DNA from: Heyndrickxia vini
GTDB taxonomy: Bacteria > Bacillota > Bacilli > Bacillales > Bacillaceae_C
Length of the DNA stretch: 64,000 nucleotides
Direction: 5' to 3'
Assembly: GCF_016772275.1 (NCBI RefSeq)
Contig: NZ_CP065425.1
Location: forward strand, 424,001 to 488,000
Shown: one piece after another, positions 1 to 8,413 of the stretch
Numbering within the stretch: position 1 is the first letter of the stretch
Layout: each line of letters opens with the position of its first letter
Made by a program: the position numbers and the translations under genes
Notes under the pieces: model-generated
The model's input: the letters and a program-made list of their open reading frames with translations, nothing else
The model's database searches: none
What the model was told of the DNA's origin: nothing

Positions 1-1
1 C

Positions 2-349
2 CTTTTAACAGATGAAAACTATATCGGATTTATTCATGAAACACAACGTAAACAAGAACCGCGTCTAGGACAAAAAGTGGAAGGACGGATTATTGATGTG
101 AAAGAAGACGGCACGATCAATGTATCACTTCTTAGCCGTGGTCATGAAGCATTAGATGAAGATGCGGAAAAGGTTTTTTCCTATTTGCAAAGCCGCGGTG
201 GAAAAATGCCTTATTGGGATAAAAGCAACCCAGAAGACATCACAGCTCGTTTCGACATGAGCAAAGCTGCTTTCAAACGTGCATTAGGCAGATTGATGAA
301 AGAAGGAAAGATTTATCAAGAAGATGGATGGAGTTTTATAAAAGAATAA
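2..349 (+). CDS. cvfB: CvfB/YitL-type S1 RNA-binding protein, C-terminal part (5' end outside window)
   Basis: The reading frame is open from the first bases, so this is the last 115 residues of a longer gene; the GTG at position 77 is an internal codon. The visible part starts inside an S1-like OB fold (GQKVEGRIIDV followed by GTINVSLL). It then has a short winged-helix domain with MPYWDKSNPED, FDMSKAAFKRALGRLMKEG and a final GKIYQEDGW strand. This S1 repeats plus winged-helix layout is that of CvfB (YitL in B. subtilis), an RNA-binding protein that affects virulence or stress gene expression in Firmicutes. A hairpin terminator follows directly. The family call is firm; the exact role in this organism is not visible. 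Confidence 0.88.
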   Translation, partial: LLTDENYIGFIHETQRKQEPRLGQKVEGRIIDVKEDGTINVSLLSRGHEALDEDAEKVFSYLQSRGGKMPYWDKSNPEDITARFDMSKAAFKRALGRLMKEGKIYQEDGWSFIKE

Positions 350-364
350 TTCACCCGATGTAAA

Positions 365-390
365 GGCAAATCATTTGATTTGTCTTTTTT
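365..390 (+). terminator. Rho-independent terminator after cvfB
   Basis: A 9-bp stem GGCAAATCA/TGATTTGTC (one G-U pair) with a two-base loop is followed by six T residues, 16 bases after the cvfB stop codon. Confidence 0.85.
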
Positions 391-513
391 AAAACAAGTG
401 AACAAAAAATAGGAAAATGTACTTACGAAAAATTCTAACTATTTGAATTGTTATCGGTTATAGTAAATAGTATCAAACGTAAAAAGATTTACGAGAAATA
501 AGGGAGTGTTTTG

Positions 514-2298
514 ATGAATACCTATGCATCAAGAAGTGATGTGCCAGAGGGTGAAAAGTGGAAATTGGAGGATCTTTACCCTTCTATCGAAGCGTGGGAA
601 GCAGATGTACAAGAGATCGGACATATGGCAGAAGGATTAAAGAAATACGATGGGAATATCCATAATGGCCAAACCTTATTATCCTATTTATCAAAAAACG
701 AAAAGGTATCCTTTTTATTTAACAAAGTAGCTGCCTATGCAATGTTACAAGTAGATATTGATACACGTGATTCATTTGCCCAATCACTACAAGATCGGAC
801 AAAGCAACTAGGTGTAAAATTAAGTGCGGCAACTTCTTTTTTTATGCCATTTCTATTAAATTTAGAAGAAGCAACGTTAAAAAAGTATATCGATGAAGAA
901 GAAGGATTAAATTATTTTGAAAGAGACTTATTTGAAGCCTATCGCTATAAAGCACATGTGTTAACAAAGGAGAAAGAAGAAGTCATTTCTCAATTAGGGG
1001 AAGCACTTTCATCACCTAGTCATACATATAGCATGATAAATAATGCCGATATCAAATTTGGAGATGTGACAAATGAAGACGGAGAAAAAGTTGAACTGAC
1101 ACGTGGGATGTACTCCAAACTGATTGAAAATAAGGATCGGGACAAACGTAGGGAAGCATATAAGGCTTATTACCAACCGTATGTTCAATTAAAGAATTCG
1201 ATTGCGTCTACTTTAGCGGCAGCTGTGAAAAATAATGTTACGATTGCACGGATACGTAATTATCCATCCGCATTGGAAAAGGCGTTGTTTAGCGATTTTG
1301 TTCCAAAGGAAGTATACGAAAATTTAATTGCAACGACTAAAGAACATTTAGCACCTATGCATCGCTACTCTCAAATACGTAAGGAAATGCTCGGTGTAGA
1401 GGAACTTCGTCAATTTGATTTATCTGTTCCTTTAGTGGAGGGAGTTGAACAAGACATCTGCTTTGAACAAGCATATGCTACGATGCTTAAGGCGTTGTCA
1501 CCGCTAGGGGAAGAGTATACGAGAACACTGGAGTCATTTAAAGATGCGAGGTACATTGATGTAAGGGAGACACCCGGAAAACGTACAGGCGCCTATAATT
1601 TAGGTGTATATGGCGTGCATCCATTTGTCTTATTAAATCATCATGATGACTTAAACAGCTTATTTACACTCGTGCATGAAATGGGTCATGCGATGCACAG
1701 TCACTTCTCACATAAAACTCAACCACAAATTACAGCGAAGTATAGCATTTTTGTGGCGGAAGTTGCATCAACAGTAAATGAAGTATTGCTTATTCACTAT
1801 TTGCTTGAACAAGTAAATGATGAAAAAATGCGGAAATACTTGCTTAATCATTTTATTGATAAATTTAAAGGTACGCTATTTACACAGGTGATGTTTGCCG
1901 AGTTTGAAAAAATTACTCATGAAAAAGCAGAAAATGGGCAACCATTAAATGCAAATGTGTTCAGTGAGATCTATGAATCGTTATTTCGGGAATATAATGG
2001 AGATGGTGTTGTTTTTGATGATGAGGTGAAATATGGTTGGTCGAGAATTCCACACTTCTATCGGCCATTTTACGTTTATAAATATGCAACCGGATTTGCA
2101 TCTGCTATCCATTTAGCGGATCGAATTTTAAAAGGTGACCAAGAAACATTAGCATCCTATCTTGAATTTTTGAAAAGTGGGAGTTCGGCTTATCCGCTTG
2201 AGTTACTGAAGAAAACAGGTGTCGACTTAACATCCCCAGAACCGATTCAAAATGCGTTGAAGCAATTCGGTGAATTGGTGGAGGAATTTGCGAAGTAG
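514..2298 (+). CDS. pepF: Oligoendopeptidase F (M3B zinc peptidase)
   Basis: A cytoplasmic zinc metallopeptidase that cuts short peptides, for example during recycling of exported peptides. The 594-residue length fits the family (about 600). The catalytic motif HEMGH lies at residues 388-392, and the third zinc ligand is probably Glu416 in AEVAST. The C-terminal GWSRIPHFY and YVYKYATG segments are typical of M3B enzymes. The start is placed at the ATG, 7 bases after AGGGAG at 501-506, rather than at the TTG three bases earlier. The gene is monocistronic, bounded by terminators on both sides. There is no signal peptide. Confidence 0.93.
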   Translation: MNTYASRSDVPEGEKWKLEDLYPSIEAWEADVQEIGHMAEGLKKYDGNIHNGQTLLSYLSKNEKVSFLFNKVAAYAMLQVDIDTRDSFAQSLQDRTKQLGVKLSAATSFFMPFLLNLEEATLKKYIDEEEGLNYFERDLFEAYRYKAHVLTKEKEEVISQLGEALSSPSHTYSMINNADIKFGDVTNEDGEKVELTRGMYSKLIENKDRDKRREAYKAYYQPYVQLKNSIASTLAAAVKNNVTIARIRNYPSALEKALFSDFVPKEVYENLIATTKEHLAPMHRYSQIRKEMLGVEELRQFDLSVPLVEGVEQDICFEQAYATMLKALSPLGEEYTRTLESFKDARYIDVRETPGKRTGAYNLGVYGVHPFVLLNHHDDLNSLFTLVHEMGHAMHSHFSHKTQPQITAKYSIFVAEVASTVNEVLLIHYLLEQVNDEKMRKYLLNHFIDKFKGTLFTQVMFAEFEKITHEKAENGQPLNANVFSEIYESLFREYNGDGVVFDDEVKYGWSRIPHFYRPFYVYKYATGFASAIHLADRILKGDQETLASYLEFLKSGSSAYPLELLKKTGVDLTSPEPIQNALKQFGELVEEFAK

Positions 2299-2304
2299 CA
2301 TTAT

Positions 2305-2334
2305 GACCAAATCGTTTACTGATTTGGTCTTTTT
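2305..2334 (+). terminator. Terminator after pepF
   Basis: Perfect 9-bp stem GACCAAATC/GATTTGGTC with a 7-base loop and a T tract. Confidence 0.92.
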
Positions 2335-2357
2335 GTGTTAAATCATTTTTTGTGAAA

Positions 2358-2545
2358 GTGAAACGGACACTAGTTCCGCTATCTATGACAAAATGGGCTA
2401 ATTCCTAATGTTCACGGACATGAGATCCGCTATATCGAAAAAAAGCAGTGATTTCCTTGTGTTTTTCGTAAATAGCGTACCCAGTGTCCTTTTAAACCCT
2501 AAATTAGCTCGCTTTTTAAAAATAAGGGATTTGGTGTCCGCTAAA
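2358..2545. repeat. Intergenic palindromic repeat, diverged member (copy C)
   Basis: This non-coding stretch carries four related 20-bp imperfect palindromes. Two read CGGACA..AG.TCCGCTAT (from about 2362 and 2413, 51 bp apart). A third is inverted (ATAGCG...AGTGTCC, near 2473), and a fourth partial one has GTGTCCGCT near 2535. The layout matches the four-palindrome elements at 7083-7275 and 24776-24965, although the palindrome sequence itself is different. No open reading frame with a ribosome binding site lies here. Confidence 0.55.
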
Positions 2546-2563
2546 AATTAGTCAGTTATTAGT

Positions 2564-3340
2564 CTAGTACTTATCCGCTTTCCAAATCGTCCAACGATCT
2601 TTTTCAACAATTGGTTGATGGTCCGGAAACTTTTCCTCAAGATAATCAATTAGGTCTTGCAATTGATTATCATTTAGCTCATGTAGGATGGAGCGGCCAG
2701 TTCGATTTATTAGATCATTAAAAAGTTCCTGCTTAGTCCCGTACTTCCTTCTTGTTTCCCACAAAGTATGTTCAGTAACTGTGTCAAATCCTGTATGCTT
2801 TAATGCTTTATGAACCTTCTTAGCTGAATGTCTTCGTGAGATATCCTTTTCTATTAGCTGTGGATATTTTGCAAAAAAGTACCCTCTAATATGTTCAGAG
2901 CTTCCATCTACTAAGCAATCATCTGGTGTACGATCTTGAATAATACAGGTGCCGCCTTGTTTTAATAAGCGAAAAATTTCTTTGAAAGAAGGTTCAATGT
3001 CTTCTAGATGATGAATAACGGCACGTATTAGCACGATATCGTATTGTTCACTAGGCAATTCCGTTTGCGACGCGTTGCCCAACTTGAAATCAATATTTTT
3101 ATAGGTTTGCAAATTAACTTTTGCCGCGGAAAGAATCTTTTTGGAAAAATCTAAGGCAGTTATATGTGATGCCCCCATTTCAGCTAGGGCTTTTGAGTAA
3201 ATCCCTCCACCACAACCGATATCAAGCACACTTTTTCCTTTAATATCACATATTTTCTTAATAAATTGTATCCAAGATGTATCCGCTTCTCTTCTTGCGT
3301 AGGTGAATTGGTCATTTGGATTCTGAAAATTGATTGGCAT
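2564..3340 (-). CDS. Class I SAM-dependent methyltransferase
   Basis: A 258-residue soluble methyltransferase. Motif I VLDIGCGGG is at residues 38-46, an acidic residue ends the next strand (ITALDFS), motif IV is IVLIRAVIHH, and motif post-I follows the usual Rossmann order. It belongs to the Methyltransf_11/25 type, whose substrates range from small molecules to quinones; no substrate is visible here. The start is the ATG preceded by GGGAGGG seven bases upstream; the in-frame TTG two codons earlier is too close to that site. It is transcribed away from katA. A specific function cannot be given. Confidence 0.8.
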   Translation of the reverse strand: MPINFQNPNDQFTYARREADTSWIQFIKKICDIKGKSVLDIGCGGGIYSKALAEMGASHITALDFSKKILSAAKVNLQTYKNIDFKLGNASQTELPSEQYDIVLIRAVIHHLEDIEPSFKEIFRLLKQGGTCIIQDRTPDDCLVDGSSEHIRGYFFAKYPQLIEKDISRRHSAKKVHKALKHTGFDTVTEHTLWETRRKYGTKQELFNDLINRTGRSILHELNDNQLQDLIDYLEEKFPDHQPIVEKDRWTIWKADKY

Positions 3341-3513
3341 CGTCAATCCCTCCCTGTTCTTGTTTTTAGAGTATCCCTTAACATCCGATTAGTAAATTTT
3401 ATTATTTTTATAGATACCCATAAGTATTTGTTATTTTGGACATAATTTTTGTGCGGATGAATAACATGTGTAGTGGGACAGAGAGAGATAATTATTTAGT
3501 ATTTCTTACTAAA

Positions 3514-3528
3514 TTATAATTATTATAA
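3514..3528. promoter_or_regulatory. PerR box upstream of katA
   Basis: The 15 bases match the PerR operator consensus TTATAATnATTATAA at every position. The site lies about 70-90 bases before the katA start and just upstream of a TTGATT/ATTATA-like promoter. Peroxide-induced derepression of katA by PerR is established in Bacillus. Confidence 0.88.
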
Positions 3529-3600
3529 AAAAGGATTGATTTTATTTTAATAAGTGTTATTATAGTTTCATAGTCAAAATAACTTGATGAGGTGATTTGA

Positions 3601-5055
3601 TTGAGTACAAATAAAAAGCTTACGACAAGTTGGGGTGCACCAGTAGGAGATAATCAAAATTCAATGACAGCCGGCTCCCGCGGACCAACATTAATTCAAG
3701 ATGTACATTTGCTAGAAAAATTAGCTCATTTTAATAGAGAACGTGTACCGGAACGTGTTGTTCATGCCAAAGGGGCGGGTGCACACGGATATTTTGAAGT
3801 AACAAATGATGTTTCACAATATACAAAAGCAAAAGTATTTAATGGTGTGGGTAAACGTACACCATTATTCATCCGCTTCTCAACAGTAGCTGGTGAAAAT
3901 GGTTCTTCTGATACAGTTCGTGATCCTCGTGGCTTTGCAGTTAAATTTTATACAGAGGATGGAAACTACGATATCGTAGGGAATAATACCCCTGTTTTCT
4001 TTATTCGTGATGCAATCAAATTCCCTGATTTCATTCATACGCAAAAACGTGATCCTCAAACACATTTAAAAAACCCAACAGCGATTTGGGATTTCTGGTC
4101 ATTATCACCCGAATCTTTACATCAGGTCACGATTTTGATGTCTGACCGTGGAATACCTGCAACATTCCGCCATATGCATGGATATGGCAGCCATACATTT
4201 AAATGGGTAAATGAAGATGGAGAAGGGGCATGGATTAAATATCACTTTAGAACTGAACAAGGCGTGAAAAACTTATCACCAGATTTAGCGACTAAATTAG
4301 CAGGTGAAAATCCTGATTATCATACGGAAGATTTATTTAATGCGATTGAAAAAGGCGACTTCCCAGAATGGAAGTTATATGTACAAATTATGCCTCTAGA
4401 GGACGCCAATACGTATCGCTTTGATCCATTTGATGTGACGAAGGTATGGTCACAAAAAGACTATCCATTAATTGAAGTCGGTCGAATGGTGCTTGATCGT
4501 AATCCAGAAAACTATTTTGCAGAAGTCGAACAAGCGACATTCTCACCTGGAACATTAGTACCTGGTGTTGATGTATCACCAGATAAGATGTTACAAGGAC
4601 GTTTATTTGCATATGCCGATGCCCATCGTTACCGTGTAGGCGCGAATCATAATCAATTACCAATCAACCGTCCAAAAAATGAAGTGAATAACTATCAACG
4701 CGATGGTCAAATGCGTTTCGGAAATAATGGCGGAGGCTCTGTATATTACGAACCAAATAGTTTCGATGGTCCGGCGGAGTCACCAGAAGATAAACAAGCT
4801 GCTTATGCCGTTTCTGGATATGCAGATGCTGTTTCTTATGACGAATTCGACCATTACACTCAAGCGGGTGATTTATATCGATTGTTAAGTGAGGAAGAGC
4901 GTACTCGCTTAGTCGCAAATATCGTTGATGCAATGAAGCCTGTGGAAATAGAAGATATTAAGCTTCGTCAAGTTCAACATTTTTATAAAGCAGATCCAGA
5001 GTACGGGACTCGTATAGCTGAAGGTCTAGGATTACCTTTACCTCAAGAAGTTTAA
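3601..5055 (+). CDS. katA: Vegetative catalase (heme, clade 3)
   Basis: Breaks down hydrogen peroxide to water and oxygen in the cytoplasm. The 484-residue length is that of small-subunit monofunctional catalases. Catalytic His55 is in [13 protein letters not shown], the active-site Asn128 in GNNTPVFF, and the proximal heme Tyr338 in [12 protein letters not shown]. Translation starts at TTG: GAGGTGA at 3589-3595 sits 5 bases upstream, and the N-terminus [14 protein letters not shown] matches the family start. A perfect PerR box upstream implies peroxide control. It stands alone and is closed by a terminator. Confidence 0.96.
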   Translation: MSTNKKLTTSWGAPVGDNQNSMTAGSRGPTLIQDVHLLEKLAHFNRERVPERVVHAKGAGAHGYFEVTNDVSQYTKAKVFNGVGKRTPLFIRFSTVAGENGSSDTVRDPRGFAVKFYTEDGNYDIVGNNTPVFFIRDAIKFPDFIHTQKRDPQTHLKNPTAIWDFWSLSPESLHQVTILMSDRGIPATFRHMHGYGSHTFKWVNEDGEGAWIKYHFRTEQGVKNLSPDLATKLAGENPDYHTEDLFNAIEKGDFPEWKLYVQIMPLEDANTYRFDPFDVTKVWSQKDYPLIEVGRMVLDRNPENYFAEVEQATFSPGTLVPGVDVSPDKMLQGRLFAYADAHRYRVGANHNQLPINRPKNEVNNYQRDGQMRFGNNGGGSVYYEPNSFDGPAESPEDKQAAYAVSGYADAVSYDEFDHYTQAGDLYRLLSEEERTRLVANIVDAMKPVEIEDIKLRQVQHFYKADPEYGTRIAEGLGLPLPQEV

Positions 5056-5117
5056 TAGCATTTTAAAAATAGTAATATAGCAATTCTCAATTTAATTCTC
5101 AAATTCTCAGGTTAGAG

Positions 5118-5150
5118 TAGGTATCCGTTCGCAGGCGGGTACCTATTTTT
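5118..5150 (+). terminator. Terminator after katA
   Basis: Stem TAGGTATCCG/CGGGTACCTA (one G-U pair) followed by a T run. Confidence 0.85.
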
Positions 5151-5224
5151 AAACAGTGCATATTTATATAAGGTGACGGAATAAAAAAATGTCAAAGTTC
5201 GTTGGATAAAAGGAGTGTTCGAAT

Positions 5225-5335
5225 ATGTTAAACAAAACGATTTGTCCTATATGTCATACTAAAATAAAATACTTGAAGCATAGTATCCTTTGCAAATGTG
5301 GGATGAAATGTAAAACCAAAAAGACAATTGCTTAG
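5225..5335 (+). CDS. Small Cys-rich zinc-ribbon-like peptide (36 aa)
   Basis: A short open frame with ATG start, preceded by AAAAGGAGTG with good spacing. The peptide has CPIC at residues 7-10 and CKCGMKC at residues 23-29, a layout that could bind one zinc ion, and a Lys-rich tail (KTKKTIA). It sits alone between the katA terminator and the methionine gamma-lyase promoter region. I do not recognise a named family. The strong Shine-Dalgarno and the five cysteines make a real gene likely, but a database comparison across Bacillus genomes would decide. Confidence 0.55.
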   Translation: MLNKTICPICHTKIKYLKHSILCKCGMKCKTKKTIA

Positions 5336-5402
5336 ATATAAATGATCAGTTGAATAAACCAACCAAAACATAATCTTATCAAAGTCCACTCCTTCCAAGT
5401 TG

Positions 5403-5416
5403 TGAAAACGCTTCCA
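5403..5416. promoter_or_regulatory. Candidate CcpA cre site
   Basis: TGAAAACGCTTCCA matches the cre consensus TGWAANCGNTNWCA at 13 of 14 positions. It lies about 60 bases before the methionine gamma-lyase start, so glucose control of that gene is possible. No experiment supports it here. Confidence 0.45.
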
Positions 5417-5478
5417 TTATTTTTTTGATTAGCATATGATAGATATATAGCTTCATATTTTTAGGGGAGGTTACACGA

Positions 5479-6660
5479 ATGGGGAAGCAAAAGAGGTTTG
5501 AAACAGAGGTTATTCATAATGGATATGATTCGCTGCAGCATCAAGGCAGCCTTGTTCCGCCGCTATTTCAAACGTCCACCTTTACTTTTCCGTCTGCGGA
5601 AGAAGGAGAACGTAGATTTGCGGGAGAGTCGGAGGGGTATATTTATTCACGTTTAGGAAATCCAACCGTAAAAGTACTTGAGGAGAGAATGGCTGCCTTG
5701 GAAAAAGGGGAGGTGGCACTTGCCTTTGGATCAGGAATGGCTGCAGTTTCTGCAACCCTATTTTACTTAACGAAAACTGGTGATCACATTCTTTGTTCGG
5801 AAGGAATATATGGCTGTACATTTGGGTTGCTGCAATTAATGAATAAGAAACATCAAATTCAGCATGATCTTATCCATTTTGCCGATGAAGAAACGGTTCG
5901 CGCAGCGATTCGCGATAATACAACCTGTATTTATATTGAAACACCGATTAATCCGACGATGAAGCTCGTAGATTTAGAGATGGTTTCTCGGGTTGCAAAG
6001 GAAAAAGGCATCCCGGTCGTCGTTGATAATACGTTCTGTTCTCCGTACTTACAGCAGCCATTAACTTTAGGATGTGATTATGTCATCCATAGTGCAACGA
6101 AATATATTGGCGGGCACGGTGATGTAATTGCAGGGATTGTCGTTGGCAGAAGAGAAGAAATGGGAGAAATGGCAATGACAACGCTGAAGGATATTGGGGG
6201 AATCATTAGCCCCTTCGATGCATGGCTTCTCATTAGAGGGTTAAAAACATTACCAGTAAGGTTGGATCGCCATTGTGAAAATGCGAAAAAAATAGCAGTC
6301 CAATTAAAACAGCATCCGAAAGTAAAGATGATGTATTTTCCAGGGGATCCGGATTTTCCACAATATGAGCTAGCTAAGCGTCAAATGAGATATCCCGGGG
6401 GAATGATTAGCTTTGAAATTGATGGAACGAAGGAAGAGGCGCAAGCGTTTTTAAATCATTGTCAACTAATTAAAATTGCCGTTAGTTTAGGTGATTCAGA
6501 ATCACTTATCCAGCATCCGGCGACTATGACACATGCTGTTGTACCTGAAAAGGAACGTTTGGCAATGGGAATTACGGACCAACTCATTCGTCTGTCTGTA
6601 GGCCTCGAAGCGTGGGAAGATATTTGGGAGGATTTACAGCAAGCGTTGGATCGGTTGTGA
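5479..6660 (+). CDS. megL: Methionine gamma-lyase-type PLP enzyme
   Basis: A 393-residue member of the Cys/Met metabolism PLP family (fold type I). The PLP lysine is Lys208 in SATKYIGGHGD. The segment GIYGCTF holds Tyr111 and Cys113, the pair that marks methionine gamma-lyases (Tyr114/Cys116 in the Pseudomonas enzyme), so breakdown of methionine to methanethiol, ammonia and 2-oxobutyrate is the favoured reaction. Cystathionine gamma-synthase or gamma-lyase is the alternative. AGGGGAGG precedes the ATG. The gene is monocistronic, with a candidate cre site upstream and a strong terminator after it. No S-box or T-box leader was seen. Confidence 0.82.
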   Translation: MGKQKRFETEVIHNGYDSLQHQGSLVPPLFQTSTFTFPSAEEGERRFAGESEGYIYSRLGNPTVKVLEERMAALEKGEVALAFGSGMAAVSATLFYLTKTGDHILCSEGIYGCTFGLLQLMNKKHQIQHDLIHFADEETVRAAIRDNTTCIYIETPINPTMKLVDLEMVSRVAKEKGIPVVVDNTFCSPYLQQPLTLGCDYVIHSATKYIGGHGDVIAGIVVGRREEMGEMAMTTLKDIGGIISPFDAWLLIRGLKTLPVRLDRHCENAKKIAVQLKQHPKVKMMYFPGDPDFPQYELAKRQMRYPGGMISFEIDGTKEEAQAFLNHCQLIKIAVSLGDSESLIQHPATMTHAVVPEKERLAMGITDQLIRLSVGLEAWEDIWEDLQQALDRL

Positions 6661-6726
6661 AATAGCTAAAAGAAGCAGAGCAGAACGGGTTCACTTTTGA
6701 GGTGCAAACATTGTAAAACACATAGG

Positions 6727-6769
6727 AAAACGCACTTGAATTCACACTATGATTCACAGTGCGTTTTTT
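6727..6769 (+). terminator. Terminator after megL
   Basis: Stem AAAACGCACT/AGTGCGTTTT with an inner TGAAT/GATTCA pairing, followed by a T run. Confidence 0.85.
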
Positions 6770-7524
6770 ACTGATTTATCAACATTTTGGTGAATTTTAA
6801 TTGTTAATTGTTTCCTAAATCACATAGTAAAAACACGGAGTATGAAATAATTATTGGAGGGTGTGTGAGTTTTTTTGTGATTTAGTATGTGGATTATGTT
6901 GCGATTACAGGGGTTGTTGGATTTAATTTTAATGGGTAAATTTCACGGGCACACAGATTCCTACATGATTAGCGGTCTTAGAAGACCCCACAGATGCATT
7001 TTTACCTCGCGAAGGCTACCTGAAATGTATCCAAATGAGGTTAACTAGATTTCTTACCTTAATTGAAGAAACCAGTGATATTTAATAAGCGGAGATTTTC
7101 CGCTTAAACTACAGAATAGAGTCCTAGTTCAGGGATATAAGCGGAGATTTTCCGGTTAGGCAAAGAAAAAATACTCATTTTTACGTTTTTCGAGTCAATA
7201 GGCGGAATTTCTCCGTCTATTAGGTCATTTTCAGTGAAATTTATTAATTAAGGGAAATTTCTCCGCTTATTTTTCAAACTTGCTAGGGCATATACTGAAC
7301 TTATACAACTGGTTTAGTAAAATAAAAAAAAGGCATGGGATATTTGTATCCCCACACCTTTTTGACTGTGCAATATACTGTGAATTGCGTTGTGAAATGT
7401 ATGTGATTAGGTTTGTGATTAGCGTTTTGCACCTAACAAGTGAACCCGTTATCCTAGGAATTGCTCTGCTTTTCTATTGCAATTTGTCCGCATATGGATA
7501 ATAGATTACTTAAACTCAAGCTTT
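6770..7524. other. Long non-coding gap with repeat remnants
   Basis: About 750 bases without a convincing gene. Bases 6945-7035 (GCGGTCTTAGAAGACCCC and CTCGCGAAGG) resemble, from memory, the decayed core of a common Bacillaceae intergenic repeat. The four-palindrome element (copy A) follows at 7083-7275. An imperfect hairpin at 7331-7363 (around GGGATATTTGTATCCC) could end transcription. The 73-codon frame at 7280-7501 has no ribosome binding site and an unconvincing composition. Confidence 0.5.
7083..7275. repeat. Four-palindrome dispersed repeat, copy A
   Basis: Four imperfect palindromes of the form AAGCGGAnnTTTTCCGCTT begin near 7087, 7139, 7200 and 7250, that is 52, 61 and 50 bp apart. 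The element aligns along its whole length with 24776-24965, including linkers such as AAGCAAAGAAAAA and CATTTTCAGTG. It lies between genes and has no open frame of its own. Confidence 0.8.
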
Positions 7525-8364
7525 TTAGAAATCAAAATTATCGGGATCTGGACCCACTCGATGGTTTTCATTTAAACGATCAATTTGTTTCATATCATCG
7601 GCTGATAATTCAAAATCAAAGATGGTAGAGTTTTCAATGATTCGGTGCTCCTTTGTTGATTTAGGTATTATTACAATACCATTTTGCAAATCCCAGCGTA
7701 AAATCACTTGGGCGACTGATTTTTTATACTTTGTTCCTATTTCTTGTAATGTAGAATTATCTAGTAACTGGCCTTGCATTAAAGGTGACCAAGCTTCCAA
7801 CTGAATATGATGTTGCTTGCAAAATGCGTGAAGTTCTTTTTGGGATAAACGCGGGTGCAGTTCCACTTGGTTCACCATTGGTTTAATTTCTGCATTCTCC
7901 ATTAAGTTTTGCAGATGATGAATTTGGAAGTTGCTTACACCGATTGCTTTAATCTTTCCTTCTTTATAAAGTGTTTCTAATGCTTTCCAAGAACCTTTAT
8001 ATTTTCCCTCAACAGGCCAGTGAATAAGATAAAGGTCTAAATAATCTAATCCAAGTTTAGTTAGACTTGTATTAAATGCTTCAAGTGTTTTTTCGTATCC
8101 TAAGTCCGCATTCCAAACTTTGGATGTAACAAATAATTCTTCGCGAGATATACCGGCTGCTTTTAATCCTTCACGAATTCCGGTGCCAACACCTTCTTCA
8201 TTTTCATATACAGCAGCCGTATCGATACTACGATATCCATTTTTGATTGCAGCTGAAACTGAATGAATGGTGTCATCATTTGGTACTTTAAATACACCAA
8301 GTCCTATCCAAGGCATTTTTACACCATTATGCAATGTTGTTGTATCTTGTAAATTTTTTATCAT
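7525..8364 (-). CDS. ytbE: Aldo/keto reductase, YtbE type
   Basis: NADPH-dependent reductase of aldehydes and small ketones, 279 residues, (beta/alpha)8 barrel. The catalytic set is Asp48, Tyr53, Lys82 and His115 (IDTAAVY, SKVWN, LIHWP). The NADPH site IPKSTKEHRI is present, and the C-terminal LNENHRVGPDPDNFDF is strikingly like B. subtilis YtbE. A TAGGAGG sequence precedes the ATG. It lies 49 bases downstream of the transporter ytbD and is probably co-transcribed with it, under the divergent HxlR regulator. The paralogue YvgN (glyoxal reductase) is the alternative name. Confidence 0.9.
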   Translation of the reverse strand: MIKNLQDTTTLHNGVKMPWIGLGVFKVPNDDTIHSVSAAIKNGYRSIDTAAVYENEEGVGTGIREGLKAAGISREELFVTSKVWNADLGYEKTLEAFNTSLTKLGLDYLDLYLIHWPVEGKYKGSWKALETLYKEGKIKAIGVSNFQIHHLQNLMENAEIKPMVNQVELHPRLSQKELHAFCKQHHIQLEAWSPLMQGQLLDNSTLQEIGTKYKKSVAQVILRWDLQNGIVIIPKSTKEHRIIENSTIFDFELSADDMKQIDRLNENHRVGPDPDNFDF

Positions 8365-8413
8365 TTTAAATAACCTCCTACAATATGTTGAAAAAATTAT
8401 GAATCAATTTGTT

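Noticed and set aside
7280-7501. 73-codon frame next to repeat copy A
   Set aside because: No Shine-Dalgarno, overlaps an imperfect hairpin, and composition is unlike a protein.
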